Shown here one piece after another: positions 1 to 8,545 of a stretch of 58,814 bases of DNA. Numbering within the stretch: position 1 is the first letter of the stretch; every line of letters starts with the position of its first letter. A model generated the notes under the pieces. The model made no database searches and had not been told where the DNA came from. It was given only the letters and a program-made list of their open reading frames with translations. The stretch spans positions 1 through 58,814 of the forward strand of contig QCGG01000011.1 in the NCBI GenBank assembly GCA_003280055.1. Reading direction: 5' to 3'. The translations under genes were made by a program, and so were the position numbers. This DNA comes from Prochlorococcus sp. AG-363-P19 (GTDB taxonomy: Bacteria > Cyanobacteriota > Cyanobacteriia > PCC-6307 > Cyanobiaceae).

Positions 1-310
1 TGCTGAAGTCAAGTTGCATTCCATAGATGTATAGGAGGCTTTTCGGATCACAGATCACATCGAAAGAATTTCCATCGGGGGCTGTGTATTCATATTTTTC
101 ATCATCTTTGTGGATTTCACTACGCGGTACAAAATCCATGGTGTAGCTCATCCCACTACAGCCTCCTGAGCGAACACCTACTCTTAAGACTTGATTTTGA
201 CCTTGCTCAGAACAGAGTTTTGCTAATTGATGCATCGCTGTTTCTGTAACAAGAATGCCTTTGCCATCATTAGCTGTGTGGCTAACAGCCTTGGTTTCTG
301 GGCTGCTCAT
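1..310 (-). CDS. HesB/IscA/SufA-family iron-sulfur carrier, 3' end cut by window edge
   Basis: This is an A-type Fe-S carrier or scaffold protein that receives clusters and hands them to apoproteins in the cytoplasm. The minus strand reads from ATG at 310 for 103 codons into the window edge. The conserved core is visible: hydrophobic LRVGVRSGGCSGMSY with the first cluster-binding Cys, then a DF/Y-rich beta region. The C-terminal CxC pair would lie outside the window. It diverges from zds across about 106 bases. A soluble N-terminal stretch of about 20 residues precedes the domain. The family call is firm; which A-type paralogue it is cannot be decided from the fragment. Confidence 0.85.
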   Translation of the reverse strand, partial: MSSPETKAVSHTANDGKGILVTETAMHQLAKLCSEQGQNQVLRVGVRSGGCSGMSYTMDFVPRSEIHKDDEKYEYTAPDGNSFDVICDPKSLLYIYGMQLDFS

Positions 311-416
311 GGATTGTAATGACGCTTTTTTGATTTTATGAGAGTTAAGCTATTTCTTTTTCTGCATTTTTGCCCGTCATCTTCATAGAGTCAGGAGGTA
401 GTTTTTTTAGAAGAGG

Positions 417-1877
417 GTGCGGGTAGCAATTATTGGCGCAGGGCTTGCTGGATTGACAGCAGCTGTAGATCTACTTGATGCAGGGCATCAAGTAGATCTT
501 TATGAGGCGAGACCATTCTTTGGAGGCAAAGTTGGCAGCTGGGAGGATCCAGAGGGAAACCACATTGAAATGGGGCTCCATGTGTTCTTTTTTAATTATT
601 CAAATCTTTTTGCATTGATGCGAAAAGTAGGGGCAATTGAAAATCTGCTTCCAAAGGACCATATACATTTATTTGTGAATAAAGGAGGTGATCTTCGCTC
701 GCTGGACTTTCGCTTTGGCCTTGGAGCACCTTTTAATGGGTTGAAAGCATTTTTCACTACATCGCAACTAAACTCTGTTGATAAATTAAGGAATGCACTA
801 GCGCTTGGGACAAGTCCGATTGTGCAAGGTTTAGTGGATTATGAAGGGGCGATGAGATCAATAAGAGAACTCGATTCAATTAGTTTTCAAGATTGGTTTT
901 TTAATCATGGTGGCAGCGCTCAGAGTATTCAACGCATGTGGAATCCGATTGCTTATGCTCTTGGCTTTATTAATTGTGAACAAATATCAGCAAGATGTAT
1001 GTTGACGATCTTTTTGATGTTTGCGACACGTACTCAAGCATCAAAATTGAATCTTTTGAAAGGTTCTCCCCATCGTTGGCTTACAGGACCAATTCTTGAT
1101 TACATCACCTCTAAAGGTGGAAAGCTACATTTGCGTCATCGTGTAAAAGAAGTGCTTTATCAAAATGATCAAAACCCTTTCATAACAGCATTAAACTTGG
1201 GAACTCCTGATGGGGATATACAGGTTCAAGCCGATCAGTATCTTGCCGCATGCGATGTCCCAGGAATTCAGAAGCTTTTACCAAAAGATTGGAAGAAGTT
1301 TCCTCAATTTGAAGTAATAGATAAGCTCGAAGCTGTTCCTGTAGCAACAGTTCAGTTACGTTATAACGGCTGGGTTACAGAGATTTGTGATATTGCCGCT
1401 AGAGATAACCTTAAATGTCCTTCAGGTTTAGATAATTTGTTATATACAGCTGATGCTGACTTCAGTTGTTTTGCAGATTTAGCAGTTGCTAGTCCTGAGG
1501 ATTATCGAATTGATGGTCTTGGTTCATTGCTTCAGTGTGTTCTAACGCCTGGTGACCCTTGGATACCAAAATCAATTGAGGAAATTGTTGCTCATACTGA
1601 TGCTCAGGTGAGATCACTTTTCCCTTCGGCTCGGCCTTTAAAATTGGTTTGGAGCAATGTTGTCAAATTGGCTCAATCCCTATATAAAGAGTCTCCTGGT
1701 ATGGAACCTTTTAGACCAAACCAAAAAACCCCTGTTGAAAATTTCTTTTTAGCAGGGAGTTATACACGTCAGGACTATATTGATTCAATGGAGGGCGCCA
1801 CAATGAGTGGACATCTTGCTGCAGCGGCTATTCTTAAAGAAAAAGAGGATTATTTCCTTAGCTCAAAGGTCTTTTAA
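417..1877 (+). CDS. zds: 9,9'-di-cis-zeta-carotene desaturase
   Basis: The protein desaturates zeta-carotene towards lycopene in plant-type carotenoid synthesis, at the thylakoid or plasma membrane. It is 486 aa, the usual size. It opens with the FAD-binding Rossmann motif [17 protein letters not shown] followed by the acidic end of strand 2 (DLYEAR). It ends with the amine-oxidase/desaturase C-terminal signature [20 protein letters not shown]. The GTG at 417 is forced, because an in-frame TAG lies three codons upstream; a purine-rich AGAAGAGG abuts it and a strong AGGAGG is about 18 bases upstream. The next gene starts two bases after the stop, so the two are surely co-transcribed. Confidence 0.95.
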   Translation: MRVAIIGAGLAGLTAAVDLLDAGHQVDLYEARPFFGGKVGSWEDPEGNHIEMGLHVFFFNYSNLFALMRKVGAIENLLPKDHIHLFVNKGGDLRSLDFRFGLGAPFNGLKAFFTTSQLNSVDKLRNALALGTSPIVQGLVDYEGAMRSIRELDSISFQDWFFNHGGSAQSIQRMWNPIAYALGFINCEQISARCMLTIFLMFATRTQASKLNLLKGSPHRWLTGPILDYITSKGGKLHLRHRVKEVLYQNDQNPFITALNLGTPDGDIQVQADQYLAACDVPGIQKLLPKDWKKFPQFEVIDKLEAVPVATVQLRYNGWVTEICDIAARDNLKCPSGLDNLLYTADADFSCFADLAVASPEDYRIDGLGSLLQCVLTPGDPWIPKSIEEIVAHTDAQVRSLFPSARPLKLVWSNVVKLAQSLYKESPGMEPFRPNQKTPVENFFLAGSYTRQDYIDSMEGATMSGHLAAAAILKEKEDYFLSSKVF

Positions 1878-1879
1878 GA

Positions 1880-2344
1880 ATGGGACGCTGGCTTGAACAT
1901 ACAGTCACTAGCAACATTAATGCTCCAGTAGAAAGAGTTTGGGGCGTATGGAGTGATTTAGAGGCAATGCCGCTTTGGATGACTTGGATTGAATCGGTAC
2001 GCACAGTAGAAGAGGAGACGAACACTCTCCCAGATTTGACTGAGTGGACTTTGGCTGCAAATGGTTTTCGATTTAAGTGGAAAGCACGTATTAGCGAAAG
2101 AATTGACGCCCAAAAGTTGAAGTGGGAATCTGTTGGTGGCTTGCCAACGAAGGGAGCGGTTAGGTTTTATAGCGAAGACTTAAATCATACGGTGGTTAAA
2201 CTGACAGTAAGTTATGAGTTGCCGAAAGTTTTGGCACCATTAATGGAAGCAAATATTTTAGGAGGCATGGTAAATAAAGAATTGCAAGCCAATTTAGACA
2301 GATTTAGTGATCTTGTGGAGAGTGGCTACCAACCTTCGACATAG
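1880..2344 (+). CDS. SRPBCC (START/cyclase-like) family protein co-transcribed with zds
   Basis: A 154-aa single-domain protein of the SRPBCC helix-grip fold (polyketide cyclase/dehydrase or lipid-transport-like). Visible hallmarks are the opening strand HTVTSNINAPVERVWGVWSD, the LEAMPLWMTWIESV turn, a central beta sheet with WKARI and LKWES, and the long C-terminal helix. SRPBCC proteins bind hydrophobic ligands in a deep cavity. It starts two bases after zds, so a role in carotenoid binding or handling is an inference from position only. No catalytic residues can be named. It is not related in sequence to the desaturase itself. Confidence 0.85.
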   Translation: MGRWLEHTVTSNINAPVERVWGVWSDLEAMPLWMTWIESVRTVEEETNTLPDLTEWTLAANGFRFKWKARISERIDAQKLKWESVGGLPTKGAVRFYSEDLNHTVVKLTVSYELPKVLAPLMEANILGGMVNKELQANLDRFSDLVESGYQPST

Positions 2345-2379
2345 TTAGGCCCTAATAATTAACTTTTTAATTTAAGAAA

Positions 2380-3174
2380 TTATAAATCTAGATCAATACA
2401 TGCAGATACAAGTCCTTCTACACTGTGTGGATTTGCTTCTTTGTCTACCCGGCCAAAATATTTTTTACAGCTTAAACTTGTTTGTGGCCCAATAGATACA
2501 ATTTTTACATTATTTAGTTTCTCAAGCCATTGCGAACCAAAAGCTCTTGATAGTAGTTTGGCTGAATTTTGTGAAGTCTTTCCACTGCTAAAAAGGATTG
2601 CATCTAATTCGTTGTTTTTGACTTTCATTTTAGTTGCTGATGGCAGACTCTCTGGACAGGATGATTCATACGCAGCCACCTCTGTCACTTTTGCTCCTGC
2701 AGATTTGAATGCATTTGACAGAAAAGTTCTTCCACCAGTTTCAACTCTGGGCAACAGAATATTTAAACCAAATCCTGAAATAGGAAAATTTTCTACTAAA
2801 CTATCTGCTACAAAATCAGATGGAATGAAATCTACTTTTGCTCCTAACTTGTCTAGGTAATTTGCAGTTTTCTTCCCAACTGCAGCAATTTTCGTAGACT
2901 TTTTTGTATTTGAAAGACTTCTATTGCTTATATTTAATCGTTTTTCTACTGCATCAACTCCATTGGCACTTGAGAAAATTATCCAATGAAAATCATCGAT
3001 TTCTTCAAGTGCTTCATCAAGAGGTCCCCATGTTTTAGGAGGACCTATGACTAATGCTGGAAGATCGCATACTCTTGCACCTAAAGCCAAAAGCTGCTTT
3101 CGAATTTCACTGGATTGATCTTGAGCTCTTGTGACCACTATAGTTTTGTCCAGAAGCGGCTGTTGTTCCTTCAT
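2380..3174 (-). CDS. hemD: uroporphyrinogen-III synthase
   Basis: HemD closes and inverts ring D of hydroxymethylbilane to give uroporphyrinogen III, the precursor of chlorophyll, haem and sirohaem. The protein is 264 aa. It shows the two-lobed HemD pattern: an N-terminal strand KTIVVTRAQDQSSEIRKQL, then WIIFSSANGVDAVEKRL, and a later VAAYESSCPE and ILFSSGKTSQN. HemD sequences are poorly conserved, but these four landmarks are characteristic. It is convergent with the zds-SRPBCC pair, 35 bases apart. About 200 bases separate it from nagZ upstream on the same strand, so it may have its own promoter. Confidence 0.9.
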   Translation of the reverse strand: MKEQQPLLDKTIVVTRAQDQSSEIRKQLLALGARVCDLPALVIGPPKTWGPLDEALEEIDDFHWIIFSSANGVDAVEKRLNISNRSLSNTKKSTKIAAVGKKTANYLDKLGAKVDFIPSDFVADSLVENFPISGFGLNILLPRVETGGRTFLSNAFKSAGAKVTEVAAYESSCPESLPSATKMKVKNNELDAILFSSGKTSQNSAKLLSRAFGSQWLEKLNNVKIVSIGPQTSLSCKKYFGRVDKEANPHSVEGLVSACIDLDL

Positions 3175-3372
3175 TCTTTTCTCACAGTGGGATAATTAAG
3201 TATCAGGCTCTTGATTTAAATTCCTATTTTCGGATATAAAGTTTTCATTTGTATATCTAATATTGAAAATCTTTACGAACAAAGCACTTGCCTTTATTCC
3301 ATTGGTTGATTTTCGACCTTGACGGTTGTTTCTAAACAGATCCAGTAAATTCAAAAAAGTTCAAAATTATGG

Positions 3373-5001
3373 TTAGTCTATGAACCGATTAATTGAGGCC
3401 TCTTGATTTTTCCCTCTAATAACTTCTGATTTTATCAATCTGCGTAATGCCTGTGTTTGTGCTTCTTGTATTTGTGCTGTGCTAAAAGCAATGGGAATAT
3501 TTTTGTCTGTAATATTAATAATCTTTTGCCATAGATAGGGACTTCCATATATCACTAAACCTGAGAGCAGATCATTCTCTTGAATTTGAATGACAGCATT
3601 AATCCAATTTTCTTGCATCTCCATTCCTCTGTCGAAAGGATTGCCTCTAAGAAATAGCTGTAAAAGTATAGGTGCTTTACCAATAAGATCCAAATCAAGA
3701 GGCTCATTTTTGCTCCCTGTCCAAGGGGAAATCCCATTTTTATCTATTAGTAGAGAGCGATAACCTGCCATTTTAGGTAGAACAATTGCAGGAGCAGGTC
3801 TGTTTAGAAAAGGACAATTGATTGCATTTTCAACACTTATTAGATTGATTCCATTACTACTAGGACCGATTTTCCCAGGGTTTTGTATTTCTAAAGAGTC
3901 TCTTATTATTTCTTTTGCAAGTAGTTTTCCTGGACGCCTGATTTCCTGAAAATTTCTCGAATCCAATTCTTTACTTGATAGCCTTTGCAGGGCTGATTGT
4001 TTTCTAAGAATCGATCTTTCAATTCTTTCTTTAGATATTTCTCCTTTTTTGATAGCCATAAAAATTGCCTCTATTGCTTGAAAAGGCTCTTCTGGCATAA
4101 GAATTAAATCTGCACCAGCTTTGATAGCTAAAACTGCGGCCTCTCCAGAACCATAGATTTTTGATATTGCTTCCATTATTAATGCGTCAGTTACTATGAG
4201 CCCGTTAAAGTTCAGTTGATTACGAAGCAATTCTGTCAAAATTGTATAAGAGAGGGTGGCTGGATTTTTGGAATCAATATTTTCTAATTTGATATGTGCA
4301 GTCATAATGCTATCGATACCAGATTCAATTAATGACTTAAAAGGAATTAATTCAATTTCATTAAGCCTTTTTAGGTCATGCTTAAGATTGGGCAGCATTA
4401 AGTGTGAATCATGATTAGTGTCTCCATGTCCAGGAAAATGTTTTGCACATGTCAAAACCCCTTCCTTTTTAATACCTTTATGAAATGCACATGTTAACTC
4501 TGAGACTGTTAATGGATCTGATCCCCATGCGCGAATATTAATTACTGGATTTTCGGGATTGTTATTTATATCACAAATAGGAGCAAGGACTAAATTCAAG
4601 CCATTTAACCTGGCTTCATTGCCTATACAATGACCATACTCTTCTGCTAATGATTTTGCTTTTTTTGGATTACTATTATAGATCCTTCCAATTGACATTG
4701 GAGGTGGAAGCAATGTCCCTCCATGAAACCTTTGACCAACTCCCTCTTCAACATCTGCACAAATTAAGAGTTTCTTTGTAGATAACTTTTGTAATTCACT
4801 GCAGCGACTTTGAAGCTCATATGTGCTTCCCCCTAAAATGATGACACCACCTAAACCCTCTCTTATTAGTGTTTTTAATTCCTCATTGTTAACTTCCCAT
4901 CTTGGATAGTTTCTTTGCTCATCTTCGTGATAACCGCTTATCCTAACGATTATTAACTCGGCTATCTTTTTTCTGAGATCTTTGCTTTCCTCTTCTGTCA
5001 T
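3373..5001 (-). CDS. nagZ: beta-N-acetylhexosaminidase, glycoside hydrolase family 3
   Basis: It cleaves terminal beta-N-acetylglucosamine, in particular from anhydro-muropeptides during peptidoglycan turnover. The NagZ signature CAKHFPGHGDTNHDSHL carries the catalytic His-Asp dyad, and the nucleophile Asp is in GLIVTDALIMEAI. At 542 aa it is longer than the single-domain enterobacterial NagZ (about 340 aa). Roughly 190 extra C-terminal residues resemble the second GH3 domain of the longer Gram-positive and cyanobacterial enzymes. The ATG lies two bases after the rbfA stop, so translation is probably coupled. There is no clear signal peptide, so a cytoplasmic location is likely. It pairs functionally with anmK at 29716-30855. 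Confidence 0.88.
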   Translation of the reverse strand: MTEEESKDLRKKIAELIIVRISGYHEDEQRNYPRWEVNNEELKTLIREGLGGVIILGGSTYELQSRCSELQKLSTKKLLICADVEEGVGQRFHGGTLLPPPMSIGRIYNSNPKKAKSLAEEYGHCIGNEARLNGLNLVLAPICDINNNPENPVINIRAWGSDPLTVSELTCAFHKGIKKEGVLTCAKHFPGHGDTNHDSHLMLPNLKHDLKRLNEIELIPFKSLIESGIDSIMTAHIKLENIDSKNPATLSYTILTELLRNQLNFNGLIVTDALIMEAISKIYGSGEAAVLAIKAGADLILMPEEPFQAIEAIFMAIKKGEISKERIERSILRKQSALQRLSSKELDSRNFQEIRRPGKLLAKEIIRDSLEIQNPGKIGPSSNGINLISVENAINCPFLNRPAPAIVLPKMAGYRSLLIDKNGISPWTGSKNEPLDLDLIGKAPILLQLFLRGNPFDRGMEMQENWINAVIQIQENDLLSGLVIYGSPYLWQKIINITDKNIPIAFSTAQIQEAQTQALRRLIKSEVIRGKNQEASINRFID

Positions 5002-5003
5002 GA

Positions 5004-5396
5004 CTAATCGTTACAGCTAGAAGGAACTTCTCCCCTTTGCTTTCTTTCTTGTTCAAGTTTTGAAAGTATGCTCAAAATCGACGCTCCCTTTTCTATGCCT
5101 TTATCTAATTGAAAAGACACTTCTGGAGTGCGTCTCATTTTCAGTCTTTTCCCAAGTTCCCCTTTTACAAAACCTTGAGAGGCTTTAAGACCTTCAAGTA
5201 CTTCAGATTTTTGAGCAGCCTCTCCAAAAATGCTCACAAAAATCTTGCAATGTTGTAAATCACCAGACAGCTCAACTTCTGTGATTGTAACCATCGCTTT
5301 TTGTATTCGTGCATCCCTTATCCCATGAATAAGTAGTTCACTGATCTCTTTTTTGATCAAAGCAGCAACTTTTTGCACGCGACGGTTAAGTACCAT
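5004..5396 (-). CDS. rbfA: 30S ribosome-binding factor A
   Basis: RbfA binds the 16S rRNA helix 1/44-45 region and is needed for late 30S maturation and cold adaptation. The 130-aa protein shows the KH-type RbfA pattern: start [18 protein letters not shown], the IRDARI turn, [21 protein letters not shown], and [18 protein letters not shown]. It is of standard length with a short charged tail. It sits between ycf33 upstream (6 bases) and nagZ downstream (2 bases), forming a tight minus-strand run. A ribosome factor next to a muropeptide hydrolase is a shared-transcription arrangement rather than a pathway link. Confidence 0.93.
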   Translation of the reverse strand: MVLNRRVQKVAALIKKEISELLIHGIRDARIQKAMVTITEVELSGDLQHCKIFVSIFGEAAQKSEVLEGLKASQGFVKGELGKRLKMRRTPEVSFQLDKGIEKGASILSILSKLEQERKQRGEVPSSCND

Positions 5397-5402
5397 TTTG
5401 AT

Positions 5403-5609
5403 TTAAGCAAGAGATGTTGGAGAAACCATGGCACGTAAAATCAGTGCGATGGTTATAAATCCGCTAATTAGGGCCCCAATCAACGATACGGCAGTAACTG
5501 GGTTAGAACTGCGTTGCATCAATGGCTCTAAAGCAGCTGTAAACACGCCAAGAATGATTGTGATGAGGTATTTGGGGTACCTAGAAACGTTTGCAAAGAA
5601 CTCGCCCAT
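5403..5609 (-). CDS. ycf33: Ycf33 / DUF751 small membrane protein
   Basis: A 68-aa protein with two predicted transmembrane helices: about residues 13-30 (YLITIILGVFTAALEPL) and 38-62 (AVSLIGALISGFITIALIL). The pattern, including FFANVSRYPKYL at the N-terminus, matches the Ycf33/DUF751 family of cyanobacteria and red-lineage plastids. Its function is not established; a thylakoid location is usually assumed. The ATG at 5609 is first in its frame. It is the first gene of the ycf33-rbfA-nagZ run and is preceded by the gene-poor stretch 5610-6036, which should hold its promoter. Confidence 0.8.
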   Translation of the reverse strand: MGEFFANVSRYPKYLITIILGVFTAALEPLMQRSSNPVTAVSLIGALISGFITIALILRAMVSPTSLA

Positions 5610-6036
5610 TAGATTTTCAAAGAAGAGGAACTACTAGCTACTTTGCCTGGTTTTTGACTCAAGAGAAAATGTTGGAGTTAAATTTATTTCACTATTAAGG
5701 TTTGTTTTAAGGTCACGATCCTTTAATTAGAGATTGGTCCCAACAGGAGGCAATTGAAGTCTGTGCAGGTTTAGGTCACATTTTAATTCCTGTGTAGTCT
5801 TGCAAGAGAAAGCTTGCGATTTTGCTAAATGTTGGCCAGATGAAAAAACTAAGGATTTTCGGAGCTTTGATATATTTATAGATTGTAAGCTTTCGCCCAG
5901 ATTCGCAAGAAAACTTTAATGAATAATTTTAGCTCTTCACTGGGAGATTGTTCTTTTATATAGGATGTATGATTTTTTAAATCTATGGTGTTCTGATTTA
6001 CCCTAATCTTGGAACTTTTAGTTGATTACGAGCTTC
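5610..6036. other. Gene-poor stretch with coding-like scraps and a hairpin
   Basis: No complete gene is visible. On the plus strand, 5711-5797 reads as 29 open codons with protein-like composition (core IRDWSQQEAIEVCAGLGHIL) that end at TAG and have no start codon. A hairpin follows directly (GCAAG 5802-5806, CTTGC 5813-5817, then GATTTT), like a weak terminator. At 5840 an ATG opens a signal-peptide-like run (MKKLRIFGALIYL) that stops at once. The stretch must also carry promoters for ycf33 (minus) and CRR7 (plus). A decayed gene or a small RNA are both possible. Confidence 0.35.
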
Positions 6037-6300
6037 GTGTCTAATCCATTAATATATGAGTGTGACTATTACTTGGTTTTAGAGCCTTCTAAGCCTGAAA
6101 GGATTTTGAGCGCTGAAGAGACTCTATCTTGGCTTCAGAAATGGTTAGAGGACCTTGATCATTGGCCTGAGGATTTAGAGAGAGAATTATCTTTGAGCTC
6201 TGCAGCCAAACGCTTACTAGATACTGCTTGTGATTTAGAGTTAAAGCCAGGGGTTAGTTTGCAGTGGTTTGCGGTGAGAATTGATCCTCCGGGTTCGTAA
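6037..6300 (+). CDS. CRR7-like protein (chlororespiratory reduction 7)
   Basis: An 87-aa soluble protein resembling the CRR7 family, whose plant member is needed for accumulation of the chloroplast NDH-1 complex. Visible family features are the start SNPLIYECDYYLVLEPS, a central amphipathic helix with LSWLQKWLEDL, a LLDTACDLEL segment, and the terminal QWFAVRID. I chose GTG at 6037, which gives the family-typical start; a TTG at 6022 in the same frame would add five residues. Its last 47 bases overlap the 3' end of aroK on the other strand. It probably acts in NDH-1 assembly or stability on the stromal/cytoplasmic side. Confidence 0.72.
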   Translation: MSNPLIYECDYYLVLEPSKPERILSAEETLSWLQKWLEDLDHWPEDLERELSLSSAAKRLLDTACDLELKPGVSLQWFAVRIDPPGS

Positions 6301-6850
6301 GTATTGAGGGCAAGGTTTTTATAATTTTTTTTGCAACTTCAACTGGACTTTCATCTTGAACCACAACTTGTAAATCCGCTTCTGCATAAAAGGCTTCACG
6401 CTCTTGTATTAGCTTTTCAAGTGATGCTTCTGGATTGATTCCATCCAGTAAAGGCCTTTTAGATTTATCTTGACTGAGTCTTTTTAATAGCTCTTTATTG
6501 CTTGGTTGAAGCCAGATGACTATTCCTTGATGCAATATTCCCCAGTTGTCTGACCTGGTTACTACTCCTCCGCCTGTGGCAACAACAAGTGAGTGATGGT
6601 GTCCTACTTCATTAAGTACTTGGTGTTCTAACCCCCTGAAAAGATCTTCTCCATCTTCTTTAAAGATATTGGAGATTGTTTTTTTTGCTGATTGTTCGAT
6701 GACGTCATCTAGATCAATAAATTTGTAATTCATTATTTTGGCTAATGGCACTCCAGTTGTGCTTTTACCACTTCCCATCATCCCTATTAGGTAGAGGTTT
6801 CTGCCCCCAAGCTTTTTTTCAAGGGAGCCAGTTTCTGAACGGTTTTTCAT
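6254..6850 (-). CDS. aroK: shikimate kinase
   Basis: It phosphorylates shikimate with ATP in chorismate (aromatic amino acid) synthesis. The 198-aa protein has the P-loop GMMGSGKST near residue 23, the DLDDVIEQ metal/shikimate motif, the shikimate-binding ATGGGVVTR, and the lid SKRPLLDG. N- and C-terminal tails of about 15-20 residues extend the usual ~170-aa core. The 3' end overlaps CRR7 convergently by 47 bases, so the aroK tail is encoded antisense to the CRR7 C-terminus. About 50 bases separate its ATG from the divergent pterin-synthase-like gene. Confidence 0.94.
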   Translation of the reverse strand: MKNRSETGSLEKKLGGRNLYLIGMMGSGKSTTGVPLAKIMNYKFIDLDDVIEQSAKKTISNIFKEDGEDLFRGLEHQVLNEVGHHHSLVVATGGGVVTRSDNWGILHQGIVIWLQPSNKELLKRLSQDKSKRPLLDGINPEASLEKLIQEREAFYAEADLQVVVQDESPVEVAKKIIKTLPSILTNPEDQFSPQTTAN

Positions 6851-6900
6851 AAGTCAGATTTTTCCCCTTATTACTAAGATGGGAATGATAAGGACCTTTC

Positions 6901-7821
6901 ATGATTAAGGTTGCCTCACATCTCAATCATGGTACCGGGCGTTCATGTGTTATCACTAGACGCTCCACCTTTAGTGCGAGCCATCGTTATTGGCTGCCTG
7001 AACTTTCCTTGGATGAAAACAAGGCACGTTTTGGGCCATGTTCGTTTGCTCAAGGTCATGGTCACAATTATGAATTAATTATCTCTATGGGAGGCAATTT
7101 AGATTCAGATGGAATGGTTATGAACCTTTCAGAGGTAAAGCATTTCATTTCTAGAGAAGTAACAGACCAGCTGGATTTTCGATTCCTTAATGATGTGTGG
7201 CCAGAGTTTGATATTTCTAACTCAGAAGGCTTTCTTCCCACAACGGAGGCTTTGGCTAAAACTATTTGGTTCAGACTTAGTCATTATTTGCCACTTGTGG
7301 CATTACGACTTTTTGAAGCAGACAACCTTTGGGCTGATTATTTAGGTGACTCTATGAATGCATTTTTGACGATTCGCACGCATTTTGCAGCTGCACACCG
7401 CCTTGCAAGGGTAGAGCTGACACAGCAGCAAAATGAGAAAATCTATGGAAAATGTGCTCGTCCTCATGGGCATGGCCATAATTATTTTCTTGAAATAACT
7501 GTTCGTGGTGAGATAGATCCTCGGACTGGGATGGTTTGTGATTTGGCAAAATTAAAGAGTCTTGTTCAAGAGTTAGTGGTTGAACCTTTTGATCATACCT
7601 TCTTAAACAAAGATATTTCTTATTTCGCTGATTGTGTTCCTACAGCTGAAAATATAGCTCTTCATATATCGGATCTTTTGGCTGGATCAGTTCAAAAGCT
7701 TGGTGCAAATCTGCATAAAATTCGCCTCCAAGAAAGCCCTAATAATGCTGCAGAGGTATATGCGGAACAACCTATATTGAATATGTGTCCTGAGCAATTT
7801 ACTAGCCAAGTCAATAAATAA
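6901..7821 (+). CDS. Tandem two-domain 6-pyruvoyl-tetrahydropterin / 6-carboxy-tetrahydropterin synthase
   Basis: PTPS/QueD enzymes convert 7,8-dihydroneopterin triphosphate to tetrahydropterins or the queuosine precursor. The 306-aa chain holds two complete T-fold repeats. Repeat 1 (about 16-145) has Zn ligands H28, H53 and H55 (GHGHNY), Cys47, Asp92 and Glu139. Repeat 2 (about 153-292) has H166, H191, H193, Cys185, Asp231-His232 and Glu278. The catalytic Asp-His pair is intact in repeat 2 (FDHTFLN), but repeat 1 reads LDFRFLN, with Phe in place of His. Spacing of Cys to the Zn histidines (+6, +8) is that of animal-type PTPS. The downstream RibD-like gene begins 6 bases later, suggesting one pterin-related operon. 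Confidence 0.88.
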   Translation: MIKVASHLNHGTGRSCVITRRSTFSASHRYWLPELSLDENKARFGPCSFAQGHGHNYELIISMGGNLDSDGMVMNLSEVKHFISREVTDQLDFRFLNDVWPEFDISNSEGFLPTTEALAKTIWFRLSHYLPLVALRLFEADNLWADYLGDSMNAFLTIRTHFAAAHRLARVELTQQQNEKIYGKCARPHGHGHNYFLEITVRGEIDPRTGMVCDLAKLKSLVQELVVEPFDHTFLNKDISYFADCVPTAENIALHISDLLAGSVQKLGANLHKIRLQESPNNAAEVYAEQPILNMCPEQFTSQVNK

Positions 7822-7827
7822 AATCAG

Positions 7828-8514
7828 TTGCAAAACTATTCTGTTCGTTTAGTGCTTGCGATTAGTCTTGATGGCAGAATTGCGATACCTCTAAAGGAAA
7901 ATATTCACCTGGGTGCTAAAGACGACAGAAGAGCCTTAGAAGAGTCTTTAGCCTGGTCAGACTGTGCTCTTCTTGGGGGCAATACCCTCCGAGTTCATAG
8001 GACAACTTGTTTAATTAGGTCCCCTGATTTGTTAAATAAACGTGTTTTAGATGGAAGATCTGAGCAGCCGATAGCTCTTTTAGCAAGTAATTGGCAAGAG
8101 AAAGATTTGGATTTCCCTTTCTTTCAACAGCCATTGAAAAGATGGTTAATTAAAAATTCTAATTTGGCTTTTGATTCTTGTAGAGACTCTTTTTCGCAAG
8201 AGGGTTTTGATCGTGTACTGCCATTTTTGGGAACGTGGTCATCTACTCTTGATTCTTTGGCCTCACTAGGACTAGATCGAATCCTTTTGCTTGGTGGAGC
8301 CAGTTTGGCCGCCGCTTTTTTAAAAGAAGATTTGATTGATGAGTTGCAACTAACTATTGCTCCCATTGTGATTGGGGGAGAACATACTTGGATCCCCTTT
8401 GAAGATCTAGGCCTCCCTAGGGTTTTATCTGATAGGGGTGCTTGGATTTTGCAATCCAATGAGTCTTTGGAAGACGGGGATTTGCTGATCCGTTATTTTC
8501 GTAAACGTAAATAA
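7828..8514 (+). CDS. Stand-alone RibD C-terminal/dihydrofolate-reductase-like reductase
   Basis: A 228-aa NADPH-dependent reductase of the RibD-C/DHFR superfamily, without a deaminase domain. It shows the substrate strand VRLVLAISLDGRIA near the start, the WSDCALLGGNTLR segment, the nucleotide-binding ILLLGGASLAAAFL, and DELQLTIAPIVIGG typical of RibD reductases. The TTG at 7828 is the only start that keeps the first strand. It follows the PTPS-like gene by six bases. The family includes riboflavin-pathway and pterin/folate reductases; position suggests a dihydropterin substrate, which is inference. It could instead be a second riboflavin-pathway reductase. Confidence 0.8.
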   Translation: MQNYSVRLVLAISLDGRIAIPLKENIHLGAKDDRRALEESLAWSDCALLGGNTLRVHRTTCLIRSPDLLNKRVLDGRSEQPIALLASNWQEKDLDFPFFQQPLKRWLIKNSNLAFDSCRDSFSQEGFDRVLPFLGTWSSTLDSLASLGLDRILLLGGASLAAAFLKEDLIDELQLTIAPIVIGGEHTWIPFEDLGLPRVLSDRGAWILQSNESLEDGDLLIRYFRKRK

Positions 8515-8545
8515 AAAGTTAATCTTAAATCAGTTTGTTATTGGC

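Noticed and set aside
2441-2860. 139-aa open frame on the plus strand
   Set aside because: It is the antisense shadow of hemD; the hemD landmarks lie on the other strand and this frame has no family pattern.
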